Below, in pieces: positions 10,534 through 21,600 of a stretch of 64,000 nucleotides of DNA. The translations under genes and the position numbers were made by a program. This stretch comes from Eucommia ulmoides. Its lineage: Eukaryota; Streptophyta; Magnoliopsida; Garryales; Eucommiaceae. The notes under the pieces were generated by a model. The model searched no databases. It saw only the letters and a list, made by a program, of their open reading frames with translations, and was not told the origin of the DNA. The first letter of the stretch is position 1. Each line of letters starts with the position of its first letter. The stretch covers positions 25,149,803 to 25,213,802 of the forward strand of contig CM028339.1 in assembly GCA_016647705.1 (NCBI GenBank), written 5' to 3'.

Positions 10534-13500
10534 TCAATCTATGGGCTTGAGTCCCATTCCTTTCAAGGTTTTGTAAACCTTTTCTCGAGCTAATCCTTTC
10601 GTCAAAGGATCGGCTAAGTTATCATCAGACCGTACATGATCCACTCTCATAGCCCCTGTAGAGATATACTCTCTAATAGTACTGTGTTTGCGACGTATTT
10701 GTCACTTTTTTCCGTTATAATAACGGTTCTGAATCTTTGCAATAGCCGCGGTACTATCGCAATGGATCAAGACAGCTGGAATCGGTCTCTCCCATAAAGG
10801 GGTATCAGAAAGCAGGCTCCTTGACCACTCTACTTCCTTGCTAGCCAAAGCTAGTGCAATCATCTCAGACTCCATAGTAAATTGAGCCAAAATAGTCTGT
10901 TTCTTAGATTTCGAAAAAACAGCTCCACCAGCTATACTAAATATATAATCGCTAGTTGCCTTGGAGTCATCTAAAAGGGTGTTCCAATCAGTATCGCTAT
11001 ATCCTTCCAGAACAGCGGGAAACTTCTGATAATGTAATCCAAGGTTCATAGCTCTCTTTAGATATCTCATAATCCTATCAATAGCATGCCAATGCTCAAT
11101 ACTAGATCTGCTTGTAAACCTGCATAGTAATCCAACAGCATATGCTATGTCGGGCCTAGTGCAATCAGTGGCATATCGAAGACTGCCTATGATGCTCGCA
11201 TACTCAGATTGTCTAACACCATCACCGGTGTTCTTGAACAACTTCACACTAGGGTTATAAGGAGTACATGCTGGTTTACAATCAAAATAATTGTATTTCT
11301 TTAGAATCTTCTCTATATAATGAGATTGATCCAAACAAATTCTATGTTTAGACCTAGTTATTTTAATACCAAGGATTACACTTACTTCACCAAGATCTTT
11401 CATGTCAAAATTAGCACATAGCATGGATTTTACATTATTCATAACATGAATATTGGAATAAAAAATTAGCAAGTCATCCACATAAATACATATAATAGTG
11501 CAAACATCATTTTTAGATTTATAGTAAATGCATTTGTCACTTTCATTTACTTTAAAACCATATGAAATGACTAGATTATCAAATTTATCATGCCATTGCT
11601 TAGGTGCTTGTTTCAAACCATAAAGAGATTTATTTAATTTGCATACTTTGTTTTCTTGACCAGGAATAACAAATCCTTTAGGTTGGTCCATATAAATCTC
11701 TTCTTCTAATTCACCATTTAAAAAAGCAGTTTTAACATCCATTTGGTGTACAATAAGATCATGAATTGCAGCAAGGGATAAAAGTACACGAATAGATGTA
11801 ATTCTAGAGACAGATGAGAAAGTATCAAAGAAATCTACATTATCTCTTTGTCTAAACCCTTTGGCTACAAGACGAGCCTTATATTTATCAATGGTTCCAT
11901 CGGGATTCAATTTCTTCTTAAGAATCCATTTACATCCTATTGTTTTACAACCAGGAGGTAAATCTACCAAATGCCAAGTTCTATTTGACTCGAGAGAGTC
12001 CAACTCATCATCTATAGCCTCTTGCCATAAATTAGCATCAATAAAGGATAATGCCTCTTGGAGGGTAAGTGGATCTTCCTCTAAGGTATATGCATAGAAA
12101 TTCGAACCAAAGTCTTTAGCTATACGAGGTCGTTTACTCCTTCTAGGTTCAATATCTAATTCCTTATCAGATTCATTAATCCTAATGATAGGTTTACTAC
12201 TAGAAGTCGAGCCCCCACTATTCTTCAATTTGAAAGGAAATTTATATTCATAAAAATCAGCATCATTTGATTCAATGATAACTCTATCTTTCAAATCATA
12301 AAATCTATAAGTTTTGTTATTTACCGCATAACCAATAAAAACACATTCATAAGTTTTACTGGCAAGTTTTCTTCTTTTGGGGTCAGGAATTCGAACATAT
12401 GCCAAACAACCCCAAGTTTTAAAATAAGACAAATTTGGTTTCTTATTTTTGAAAACTTCATAAGGTGAAATTTTACTTTTTGATTTGGGAACTCTATTAA
12501 GTACATAGCAAACCGTTAATAAAATTTCACCCCACCAGTGAGAAGCTGCACCGGAGTTAAGTAAAATAGCAACTACTGATTTAACAAAAGTTCTATTTTT
12601 CCTTTTAGCCTTACCATTCATTTCAGGAGAATACGGTGCAGTTTTTTCATGAATAATCCCATGAGAATTATAAAGATCAATAAAAATATCGGAATCATAT
12701 TATGTTCCTCTATCACTACGTAATCTTTTAATTTTCCTATTGCATTGATTTTCAATCTTAGTTACAAAATTCTTAAACATATCAAAAGTTTCACTTTTAT
12801 TTTTCATGAGATAAACATAAGTAAAATCAGAACAATCATCTATGAATGTAATAAAATAGCGTTTACCATTCCTAGTCAAGACTCCATCAAATTCATAAAT
12901 ATCAGAATGTATCAAGTCAAGAGATTCAGATTCTATAATTACTGATTTATGAGGGGTTTTAGTAATTTTAGCTTGACTATAAAATTCACATTTTTTAAAA
13001 TCATTCAAAGACAATTTAGGAATTAGTTCTAATTTGCTTAAGTTTTTAATAATGCGTTTGTTAACATGACAAAGTCTAGCATGTCAAATATTAAAAGAAC
13101 ACAACATGTAAGCAGAAGAAGAAATTCTATTAATTTCAACATTCAGTTTGAATATTCCATCAGTTGCATAACCCTTCCCAACAAAAATATTATTTTTGGT
13201 TAAGGTGTACAAATCAGCCCCAATAGTTTGAGTGAACTCCGCCTTGTTTAGAAGATAACCCGAAACCAAATTCTTTCTCATCTCTAGAGTATGCAGAACA
13301 TCTTTAAGGATGACTGTCTTTCCAGAGGTAAACTTTGATTCCACTTCACCAGAACCGGTAACAATAGTGGAGTGGGAATCACCCAACAACACTTTCTTGT
13401 CTTCACTTTCAGAATAAGACTTGAACATGGAACGATTATAGCAGACATGGCGTGAAGCACCAGTGTCTACCCACCACCCTTTGGATCCACCAACTATATT

Positions 13501-14415
13501 GATTTCAGAAATCATAGCTATAAGTTGGTTATCGGTAAGATTCGCCTGTGGAACAGGACGACGTCTTTGCCGGCAGTTCCGAGCCAAATGGCCTGCCTTC
13601 CCACAGTTATAACAAGTAAACTGTTCAGAATTATTTCTTGAAGGGAGTTTGTTTCTATTCTGATTTTGATGCACATTTCTGTTCTGATTGTTGTGGTTGC
13701 GATTCTGATTTTGATTTTTCATATTTTTCCCTTTAGGTTTTAGAATAGCGTAAGATGATTTTTTGTGAGCGTTGTTAGAAACAACAAGCACTTCATCTAT
13801 CTGATCTTGTTTTTGGGCCTCCTCCTCAATCCGAAGACGAGTGATCAAACTTTCTAAAGAAAACTCTTTAATTTTATGCCTCAGAGTATTCTTAAAATCT
13901 TTCCAAGAGGGGGGTAATTTGTCAATTAAAACAGCAACTTGAAATTGTTCATCAAGGGACATACTTTCAGCAATTATTTCGTGAGTGATTTTCTGAAGTT
14001 CATGAGACTGAACTTCCACTGATTTGTCGTCGGTCATTTGGTATTTCAGATACCGACTAACAGTATATTTTTTACTTCCAGCCTCCTTAGTATCGTATTT
14101 CTTCGAAAGAGCATCCCAAACTTTCTTTGCAGTTTTGTTAGAGCAGTAATAATCATACAGATCATCAGACATACCATTAAAAATAAAATTCTTACAACGG
14201 AAATCATTTTCCTCCCAAGACTTAACTTCTTGAATCTGAGCGTCTGTAGGAACTTGAGGTAATTGAGGTTTTTCGGTTGTACAGACATATGCTACTTTTT
14301 CGATAGTAAGAAAAAATAACATTTTCTGTCTCCATCTTTTAAAATGAAACCCTTCGAAACGAAAGAGTTTGTTGAGATCAACAGTTACTTGTTTAAAATC
14401 GTGATCAGTAGACAT
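10534..14415 (-). pseudogene. Copia gag-pol polyprotein with three in-frame stops
   Basis: A single minus-strand frame runs from the ATG at 14415 to a natural stop at 10534-10536, about 1,290 codons. It is interrupted only by TGA at 13084-13086, TAA at 12700-12702 and TGA at 10702-10704, and I see no frameshift. Domains in order: gag; CCHC knuckle CYNCGKAGHLARNC (residues 268-281); aspartic protease WWVDTGASRHVC (catalytic D317); GAG-pre-integrase; integrase core (DLIHSDIYEF, FITFIDDCSDFTYVYL, AKRKNRT); RT with KARLVAKGFRQ, MDVKTAFLNGELEE and the catalytic YVDDLLIF; and RNase H ending DNLADPLTKGLARE. All catalytic motifs checked are present. Nonsense codons are the only visible lesions, which points to a fairly young dead copy. 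Confidence 0.95.
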
Positions 14416-14442
14416 CTTAGCAGATATTGGACGTTTTAAATT

Positions 14443-15360
14443 TGTTGTAGCAGAAAATAAATAAAGAACGAGTTTACCAAAATTTCTTGGGATGAGTCGC
14501 GGACTAGGTCGCTCTCTTTAAGACGTTTCGCGGCTTTGCCCAAGAACGTGCAAGCAGTGTATCAGCCCCGTCGTCCCCAGGATAAAACAGCCCAGAATTC
14601 TTCTCTGTCTAGGACGTTCTTTGCACTGTAGAAGTCCCGAAAACCAAACACCCCCACACACTGTTCGCAAAACAAACTAACTACTCGGAAACCAAAATCG
14701 AACTGAAGAAATAGTACCGGAACAATTCCAGAAGAACAAAACAGTGGAAACCGAAACTGTTTCAGAACAGTTCGGAACAGAAACAGAAGAGAGCAAAAAA
14801 CAGAAGCAGAACACTGTTTTTTCGTTCTTAAAACTGAGGAAAAAAACTTGTATTTATAGGAAAAAAAAAACTAAACCTTTTGAATTTTTTGAAACCAAAA
14901 TTAATAAATAAAAAAAAACGTTTAAATACTTTAATTATTATTTTAAAAACGCTTAAACGTTTTGATTTAAAACGTTAATTTTTTTTATTTTAATGGTTCA
15001 AATTATTATTCAAACGTTTTAATATATATATATATATTTTTTTTTAATTAAACTGTTTTAAGAAAAAATATTTTAAATAAAAAGTAAATAAGTGCCATCT
15101 CATCACACGCGCGACTCGACTCGACTCGGCTGGACGAACGGCGGCGCGCGCGCGTGTGGTAAACCGGTAGGGATGTAACTCCTCTCCCTTCCACAAAATG
15201 TGGGTACCCCTTGGGGCACACCCTAAGTGTCTCACATACCCCTAGATTTCCACATTAATTTCACCTCTCCCAACCAATGTGGGATAAAAGGGTTAGAGGA
15301 AATTTCATATTTGGCACTTTCTATTCTAAATTTTTTAATTAAAATTCATTTGTTTCAACA
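14443..15360 (-). repeat. 5' LTR of the copia element
   Basis: 918 bp. Minus-strand TATA box TATAAATA at 14851-14858, the expected promoter of the element. The LTR starts TGTTGAAACAAATG on the minus strand and ends TGCTACAACA at 14443. Confidence 0.95.
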
Positions 15361-15365
15361 CTTAC

Positions 15366-16680
15366 AAGGCTTACAAAAATAGAATTCTATTCAAAGGCAC
15401 GGAGTGATATGCCAAAGCCGACAGAAAATGGATGATATCATATTTTTCAGTTCGAACACACTAATATTATCGGTAAAAGTTTTTTGTTGCCTTTTTTCAA
15501 TCATTTAACATTTGTGTTATTCCTATTGTTCATATGCTTATAAATTATTCATCTTATTCCCTTTTTCAATTCATCATATTGAAGATAAGCAACTATATTC
15601 TTGAAGGATCGTGTTGTAGCACATATGGTGGGATTGTAAGTACACTAAATGGTTCATGGAAGGTTGGTTTCAACTGGTGCCTATTTGGGTGGAAAACTAT
15701 ATTGGAGTCTAAGTTGATTAACTTGATGTCTATTTACAAATGCATGAAATTATTAGTGAGGAAAAAAAAATACAAGATATGGCAATTTACACGACCTCGT
15801 CTGATGCAATAAGAATGCTAAAGTTGTCATTGTCATCAATACGCTATATTAGTCTACTTGTGTATGCTCAAGTTGCTACAATATTTAATTAGGTTGGTTC
15901 ACATCTCGAGTGTTGAAAACTTCATTGTAGAATTTGTGTCTAAGATGAGCATGCGTCCTCGAATGCGATTTTTAGTTATTTAGGGTACTATTCCCAAGGA
16001 TATTGTGAAATACCTATATTGGGAGATGTAATTCATGCAAAGCTCTGATGAATTTCACATTAGTAATTGAATTTGTTATCATTATTTTTAGATTTTGTTA
16101 GCACAGGTTTTAATCCTTGTAGTTGGATCGTATTTATTTGATGTTGCCAATAAGATTTTCTTTTTAATTTCATTACTTTTATATTTCTTGATGTTATTAA
16201 ATGTTCTTTGGATTATTCAGGCCGTTGGGTTGATCTGAACACATGTTAACTTATGTAGCACATGCACATGTTATGTTTGTAACACATGCATTGTGTGCTG
16301 CTCTCATGAATATGTGTTAATGTTATAAGGGAATGATTATATCAAAATAAGTAGACATTAAATGTCAGTTACCTGACATCTCAATGTGGAGATGGGAATG
16401 ATTATATCAAAATAATTAGACATTAAATATATGTTTTAGTAACCGGTCACTAAAACATTCGATCAATTGTTGGGTTGGATACATATATTGTTGTTCTAAA
16501 ATGTGTGTTAATATGAACACAATTAATAAGAAAATACTGTTATTCCAAATGCATTCAAAAACATGTAATGTCACATAAACGACAGTACAACGTGCAGTTA
16601 CAAACCCATAAAATATAACCAAAATTCATAAAACATTTAAAATTCAAAACAATCGACAAAAATTAATAAAAATGGAACCA
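15366..16680. other. Unassigned DNA left of the MULE transposase
   Basis: No supported gene. The ORF at 15534-15812 has no motif I recognise. A short direct repeat is present: a ~35-bp segment starting GGGAATGATTATATC occurs at about 16329 and again at 16395, separated by a small hairpin (TGTCAG/CTGACA near 16362-16378). This may be the 3' subterminal region of the Mutator-like element. Confidence 0.45.
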
Positions 16681-16689
16681 AAATGTTGC

Positions 16690-19053
16690 CCTAATGCGAT
16701 TGGAGCTTCACAAGTCTTGCGGTTATGGTGACCAAAATGCCCGCGCCGACCACATTCTCTCTCATTCACCTCACAGTTTGATGGCCATATAACCATCCTC
16801 TGGCAACCTAGCAATTTTTAGACAATGGAGGTAAAATAATTGGCTCAATATTTCTCCAAGGTGGATGCTCCATCGTAGGTATTACGTAAATTTATTTTCA
16901 GTAAGATTCTCTATAATAATAACTATGAAAATATTCTTCAAGATGTTCATAAATGTTGCATCCAGTCCTATGAAATGTTGCACATGCGTGTATGCAAGAA
17001 AATCCTTTTAATTACCATTGTCGACAAGAACACGTGTGCTTCTCGGTGTCCGCATACACAAATGGGTGTGAATGAACTTCAAAAGCCTCGTAGTTTGATT
17101 TGCTAATATTTCATGTATGTCCCTCTTCTATTAATGCATATTATTTTTTCCTATATTGCTACTTACACTACCTGCATTTGTGTAGCCTCGCTTATTTTCT
17201 TAGTCATCTCCTTAATTAATCGTACCCTTATCTTGTTTACAAATATAATGACCGGCATGTGGCGATGCTCACGTATCCATGCATTTAAACTTTCGGTTGG
17301 GTTGGAAGACATCTCCCTGTAATGCTTCTCTCCAAAAAATACTTTGCTAAAATTAGCTGCTGAGAGGTCACTCAAAAACCTGGCAACGTTTTCTCCTCCC
17401 CCTGCTAATATTTTAAGGGTATAGCATCTTGAACATATCGTTGGTGTGTACGTATGCAAGCCCGTTCAATTTGTTGATCCCATTCTCATTAAATGATGTG
17501 AGTTTGCCAGATAAGATTGCTTGCAAATTCATCTTCAGATGTTGAAGGCAAAATGCAAGGTGTAATTCGGGGAACACGTTTTTTACGCCCTCCAATATGT
17601 CGTTGTGTCTATTGAGAATTAATTTAATAAACACAAAATGTTGACTATGTTATAAATTCAAAAAGGAGCCAATGAAAGTTGATCATTCTCGACATCAACA
17701 ATTGCCAAGGCAATCGGGTAGATCTTTATCATTAACAAAAAAAGGTATGTTAATTTCAACACTGTATAGTGTTGATACTAATATATGACATTCATTAATA
17801 AAACACTTTCATAATTTACCCTGGTTACCATACTGAGTGCATGCTCCAACAAAATACTTTTATATCGTGTTGTAAAAATTGCTCCATCAAGAAAAAACAT
17901 TGGTTTGTGGTATTCGAACCCTTCAATGCATGCATTAAAAAATACGGAAATATGTTAGAAGTGATGAGTAACCTTGTCATACTCTAAAGCCAAATGACTA
18001 CCATGGTTGGTAATATAATACATGTCCACGTACTATTAAAGTTGGTCGAACAATGAAGACTGATCCCTGAACACATTTTTCCATGCTTTCTTGATTGTGA
18101 AGAATGCACGATTGTAAGTGATTTTGATCCCATACAGGCTTCGAAAAATATCTACTATATCCACAACCTTTATTTCTGGCTCGCTTCGTATATTTTTTCA
18201 TCAAAACAACTAGCTACAACGTCTGAAGTTATTTTTTTGCTTTAATTCATTCTGCACGTAGACCTGCACATGTGTTCGTTCATTAACTAAGGGGTGTAAA
18301 AAAATCCATTTGCCTTTTTTGATGTGACCATGAACAAACCACATGCATTCTTGTGACTCACTCAATGACAAGTAGCAGTAAAGTGTACTTTATCGTTTTA
18401 ATTGTAATAGAAATTGAATTCTACTTCAATTGCATATTTTCCTTGTACCTCTTTGAACTCTTGTTTGCCACCACAGAATGATGACATTTTATCTTGTAAT
18501 CCATATGACTAATGCTTCGAAAGCAACACCTTGTCATTGTTTTCTATTTTTTGCAACAAGCTGCCATAGCGTCCAATGTAATCCCTTTCGTCTTTTGAAT
18601 ATGCACTGGTGTCTATATTTGCCAACACCAATGCACTCAATGACGCCTTACTCGATCCCGTATGATCCACATCACGTCTCTGGATCTTTACATCAAGCAA
18701 CTCAATCTTCATATGACTTACAAGTATTTGCATCTCATCGAAATCGTTCTATTCTACAAAACACAATTTGGATGTCTGTCTATTGAATAGAACATGTCAA
18801 AATGTCCATTTCCAAAATTGTTCTATTTTGAAATAACTTTGTGTACAACACTAGTAAGTGTGCTACTCTTGTCAACGGTGAACACAACAGCAACATCCTC
18901 ATATTTGCGTAATAGTGTCAATAATCCTGGCATATTTATGATGAAACAAAAAAATAACATACACATTGGATAAAGATAATAAGGCATCATAGGTTTGACT
19001 AAAAGGGATAAAATATTAAAAAACATAATCTGTGTTGAAATCTGAAATATCAT
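16690..19053 (-). pseudogene. Mutator-like (MULE/MuDR) transposase, degenerate
   Basis: Minus-strand fragments in several frames follow the MULE order. An N-terminal piece (19053-18823) has YEDVAVVFTVDKSST. A middle piece near 17900 reads KPMFFLDGAIFTTRYKSILL, equivalent to the block carrying the first catalytic Asp. IYPIALAIVDVENDQ follows near 17740-17690, then FPELHLAFCLQHLKMN (17580-17530) with the C..H block. Next comes MSSNPTESLNAWIREHRHMP (17310-17260). A SWIM zinc finger (HTCSC...GFSCIHAC) is near 17050-16985, and a knuckle at about 16745-16690 reads CGRRGHFGHHNRKTC with its second Cys changed to Arg. Stops and frameshifts separate the pieces. I found neither convincing terminal inverted repeats nor a 9-bp TSD. 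Confidence 0.88.
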
Positions 19054-19641
19054 TACATTCTTACATAATTAATGTTGGTTTCAATTTGAAGTTCACATTA
19101 TGGATTTCAACCTCAAAACATGTGAATACAGAACAATTATATATTTGTTTACATCCTTTAGTTAACAAATCTTTTTCGTTGTTGGTGAATAATAAAACAT
19201 CAAATACCTAATAGAAAATTTATTCAATCGCCACATCTTAATCTCCAGTCCTTAGTATCCGAAAATCATCGGTGGTAATACCAGTGTCTTGAACCCATAA
19301 ATTCTTCAAGAATAAACCCAACCTTACTTATATAAAGAAACACTAAACTTTGAATTATAGACTTTCCCAAGGGGAAAAATCATTTCATTTTTACATTAAA
19401 AAAATATTTTGTTTCGATTTGAAGTTCACGCTATTTTGAGTGAATACAAAAATCAAATATTTGTTTACCTCCTTTAGTTAAAAAAATCTCTTTCATCGTT
19501 GGCAAATAATAACAAAACGTCAAATATTCAGTAGAAAATTTATTCAATCTCCGTAACTTAATCTCCAGTTTGTCAGTGATAATACCAGTGTTTTGAACCC
19601 ATAAGTTCTTCTTGAATACACCAAACCTTACTTATATAAAG
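19051..19641. repeat. Diverged tandem duplication, ~290-bp units
   Basis: Unit 1 (19051-19337) and unit 2 (19381-19641) align along their length, sharing GTTTACATCCTTTAGTTAA-like, AATACCAGTGT and CTTACTTATATAAAG blocks. Unit 2 is interrupted at 19642 by the probable solo LTR and its sequence appears to resume at 20106. The units lie directly 5' of the MULE transposase, so they may be subterminal repeats of that element. Confidence 0.8.
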
Positions 19642-19642
19642 T

Positions 19643-20105
19643 TGTTGATTATTTCTCATAATCACAATAAAACGAAATTAATTAATAATCGTAAACATAC
19701 ATGGATTATAAGACACAACAATGAAGAACGGTAATCGAAAGCGTACCTGTTTCAGCTATCGCAGGAGATTGAATCTGTCGCAGCGGATTACAAACTAGGT
19801 CTTCCTCCCTATGATCTAGATTTCGTGATGACGGCTCTCAATGGGAAGAAACCCTTAATTCTAGATCAGGGAGGGGATCTAGTTATATATACTAAGATTT
19901 CACTTTGGGCCCTCCTATAACGGGTTTCAATGAAACCCTAAACCTACATTTGTCATTTAACTGGGCTTCTACATAAAAGACGCCATAGCACAAATCAAAA
20001 TATGATCACTGATTATTTGAGCTGCTTAAATAATAGACTATCCATTAACCCGTTTTTGTAAAACAATTAATTCAATTAATGTTAGCCCATAAAAATATTC
20101 CAGCA
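19643..20105. mobile_element. Probable solo LTR (463 bp) inside tandem unit 2
   Basis: Starts TGTTGATTATTTC and ends TATTCCAGCA. The flanking 5-mers are AAAGT and AAACT (4/5 match, a possible TSD). Support comes from the paralogous unit 1, which acts as an empty site. After CTTATATAAA, unit 1 continues with a stretch that aligns without gaps to the sequence right of 20105, including a shared TTGAATT and a later CCCAA. No coding sequence inside. The LTR family was not recognised. Confidence 0.6.
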
Positions 20106-20110
20106 AAACT

Positions 20111-21600
20111 AACGCTGAATTTTGAATTTTGCACTTATCCCAAACGGTAATCCTAAAAATATGAGATAATATACCGGTATATCCCAAGATATTTAGAAAT
20201 TATATGAGATATTAAGTATTAATTTTATATTTGACTTTCTAAAATAAAAAATAGGGAGGGATAGAATGGTAACCAACAAATTTGCATTTTAAAAAATGGG
20301 ATTAACATCGTTACGAATTAGGTTTCAAGATTTAAAAGCTGAATTATTATTTTAGTGGGATAGTTTGTGGATTTTGGGCCTGCTGTTAGGATAATTAATA
20401 CATTTTCCCAAATAAAAATGGCGTTAATGAGCCCATGAAGATTGGCTGATAAATATTTGGGATATGATTGCCTTAACCTAGGGCCCATTTTAATTTTTTT
20501 TTTTAACAATCTCTAAACAATTTTTGACCCATCTCAAGTTTATATTATTAATTAATATAGGGGGTCAAATGTGCATTCCCAACCCCCACCCTCAACGTTT
20601 TGAGTTCCGCATGTAAAGGCGGCGAAATCTGATCCCGCCCAACAGAATGGCAAAAAAAAAAAAAAAAAAAAAAAAAAATAAAAAAATGGGAGAAAATATG
20701 ATTGGCAAAAGTAGGAAAAGAAATAAAAAAATTTAAAACCAGAGAAAATAAAAAGAAAATGCACCAACAAAAAGATCAAAGTTTACAAATCATAGAAAAA
20801 GAAATGCATAGAAATAAAAACTCCGGCGATTCAGAAACGGATTGGATGATTCATAGGCGTTTGAATGTCGTCCTCCTCTGATGACATGATCAAGGCCGCC
20901 ACCGCTTCGGACAATTCTGTAAATAGTAGCTGTAAGAAAAAGATGGTAGAATCCAAAATTCATTTTCCCTTCGTAAATTATTTTTGATCCTTTAAGCGCA
21001 TGCATAATCCTGTTTTTTTTTTTTTTCTAAATTACATTTATGGTACGGAACGAAGTCTATTATTCCAAAGTTTTTTGGATCAAAGAGAAATGGCAGAGAA
21101 AGCTCAGATGAGGATATGTTTCAAGCAGATGGACATATTCGCGGTTAATCTCTTCCTATTTTCTCTTCATTACAATACAAAAATATAAAAACACTTTCAG
21201 GTGGTGTTTGTTTAGTGATTCTGTTCCCAAATTTTTGTTTCATGTCCAGAAAACTCTGAATGGAAACAAAAATTTGGGGAAAAACTGTTTATACTCTGAT
21301 CTCAAAAATTGTTCTAAATTGTGAAAAAAGGGACAGAAATGGAAGTTTTTTAGTTGTATTTTTTAGCTTTTCTTTAAACAAAATAAAGCTCCACTATTTG
21401 GTGCTTTTTCTCCAGGTTTCTGTTTCCCTATATATCTTTATATACATATATATTATTTTTGTTTTCACCATGATTTTTTAGAACAAATTTATGAGAACAT
21501 AACAAAATTGCACTCAGTTAATGTCCATGTATTGCGATTGTTTCTCTCTTTCTTCTTGTCTTTTCTTTCTAAATTTCATTTTTATTTTCCTGTTTTCTTT
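20111..21600. other. Region upstream of the 5-phosphatase gene
   Basis: No gene supported. It contains an A-run (20652-20687, nearly pure) and, from about 21199, the left end of a MITE-like repeat (GGTGGTGTTTGTTTAGTG then GTTCCCAAATTTTTGTTTC). Minus-strand ORFs at 20552-21005 are low-complexity shadows. The promoter and 5' UTR of the gene starting at 21601 should lie in the last few hundred bases, which are T-rich with CT patches just before the ATG. Confidence 0.5.

Larger units (their letters stand above)
9034..15360 (-). mobile_element. Complete Ty1/copia LTR retrotransposon
   Basis: 6.3-kb element with both LTRs, bounded by TGTTG...CAACA and a perfect 5-bp TSD CTTAC (9029-9033 and 15361-15365). 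It is transcribed on the minus strand, so 14443-15360 is the 5' LTR and 9034-9979 the 3' LTR. The internal region encodes gag, protease, integrase, RT and RNase H in copia order. A purine tract (minus strand CAAGTGGGGGAT) abuts the 3' LTR. I could not find a tRNA-Met-type primer-binding site next to the 5' LTR. The polyprotein carries three in-frame stops, so this copy is not autonomous. Confidence 0.97.

Noticed and set aside
11861-12097. Plus-strand ORF within copia pol
   Set aside because: Shadow of the minus-strand RT frame.
15534-15812. 92-codon ORF between the copia element and the MULE
   Set aside because: No recognisable domain; flanking DNA is decayed transposon sequence.
16329-20290. 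Complete Mutator element with long terminal inverted repeats
   Set aside because: I could not find matching inverted ends or a 9-bp duplication around the transposase remnant.
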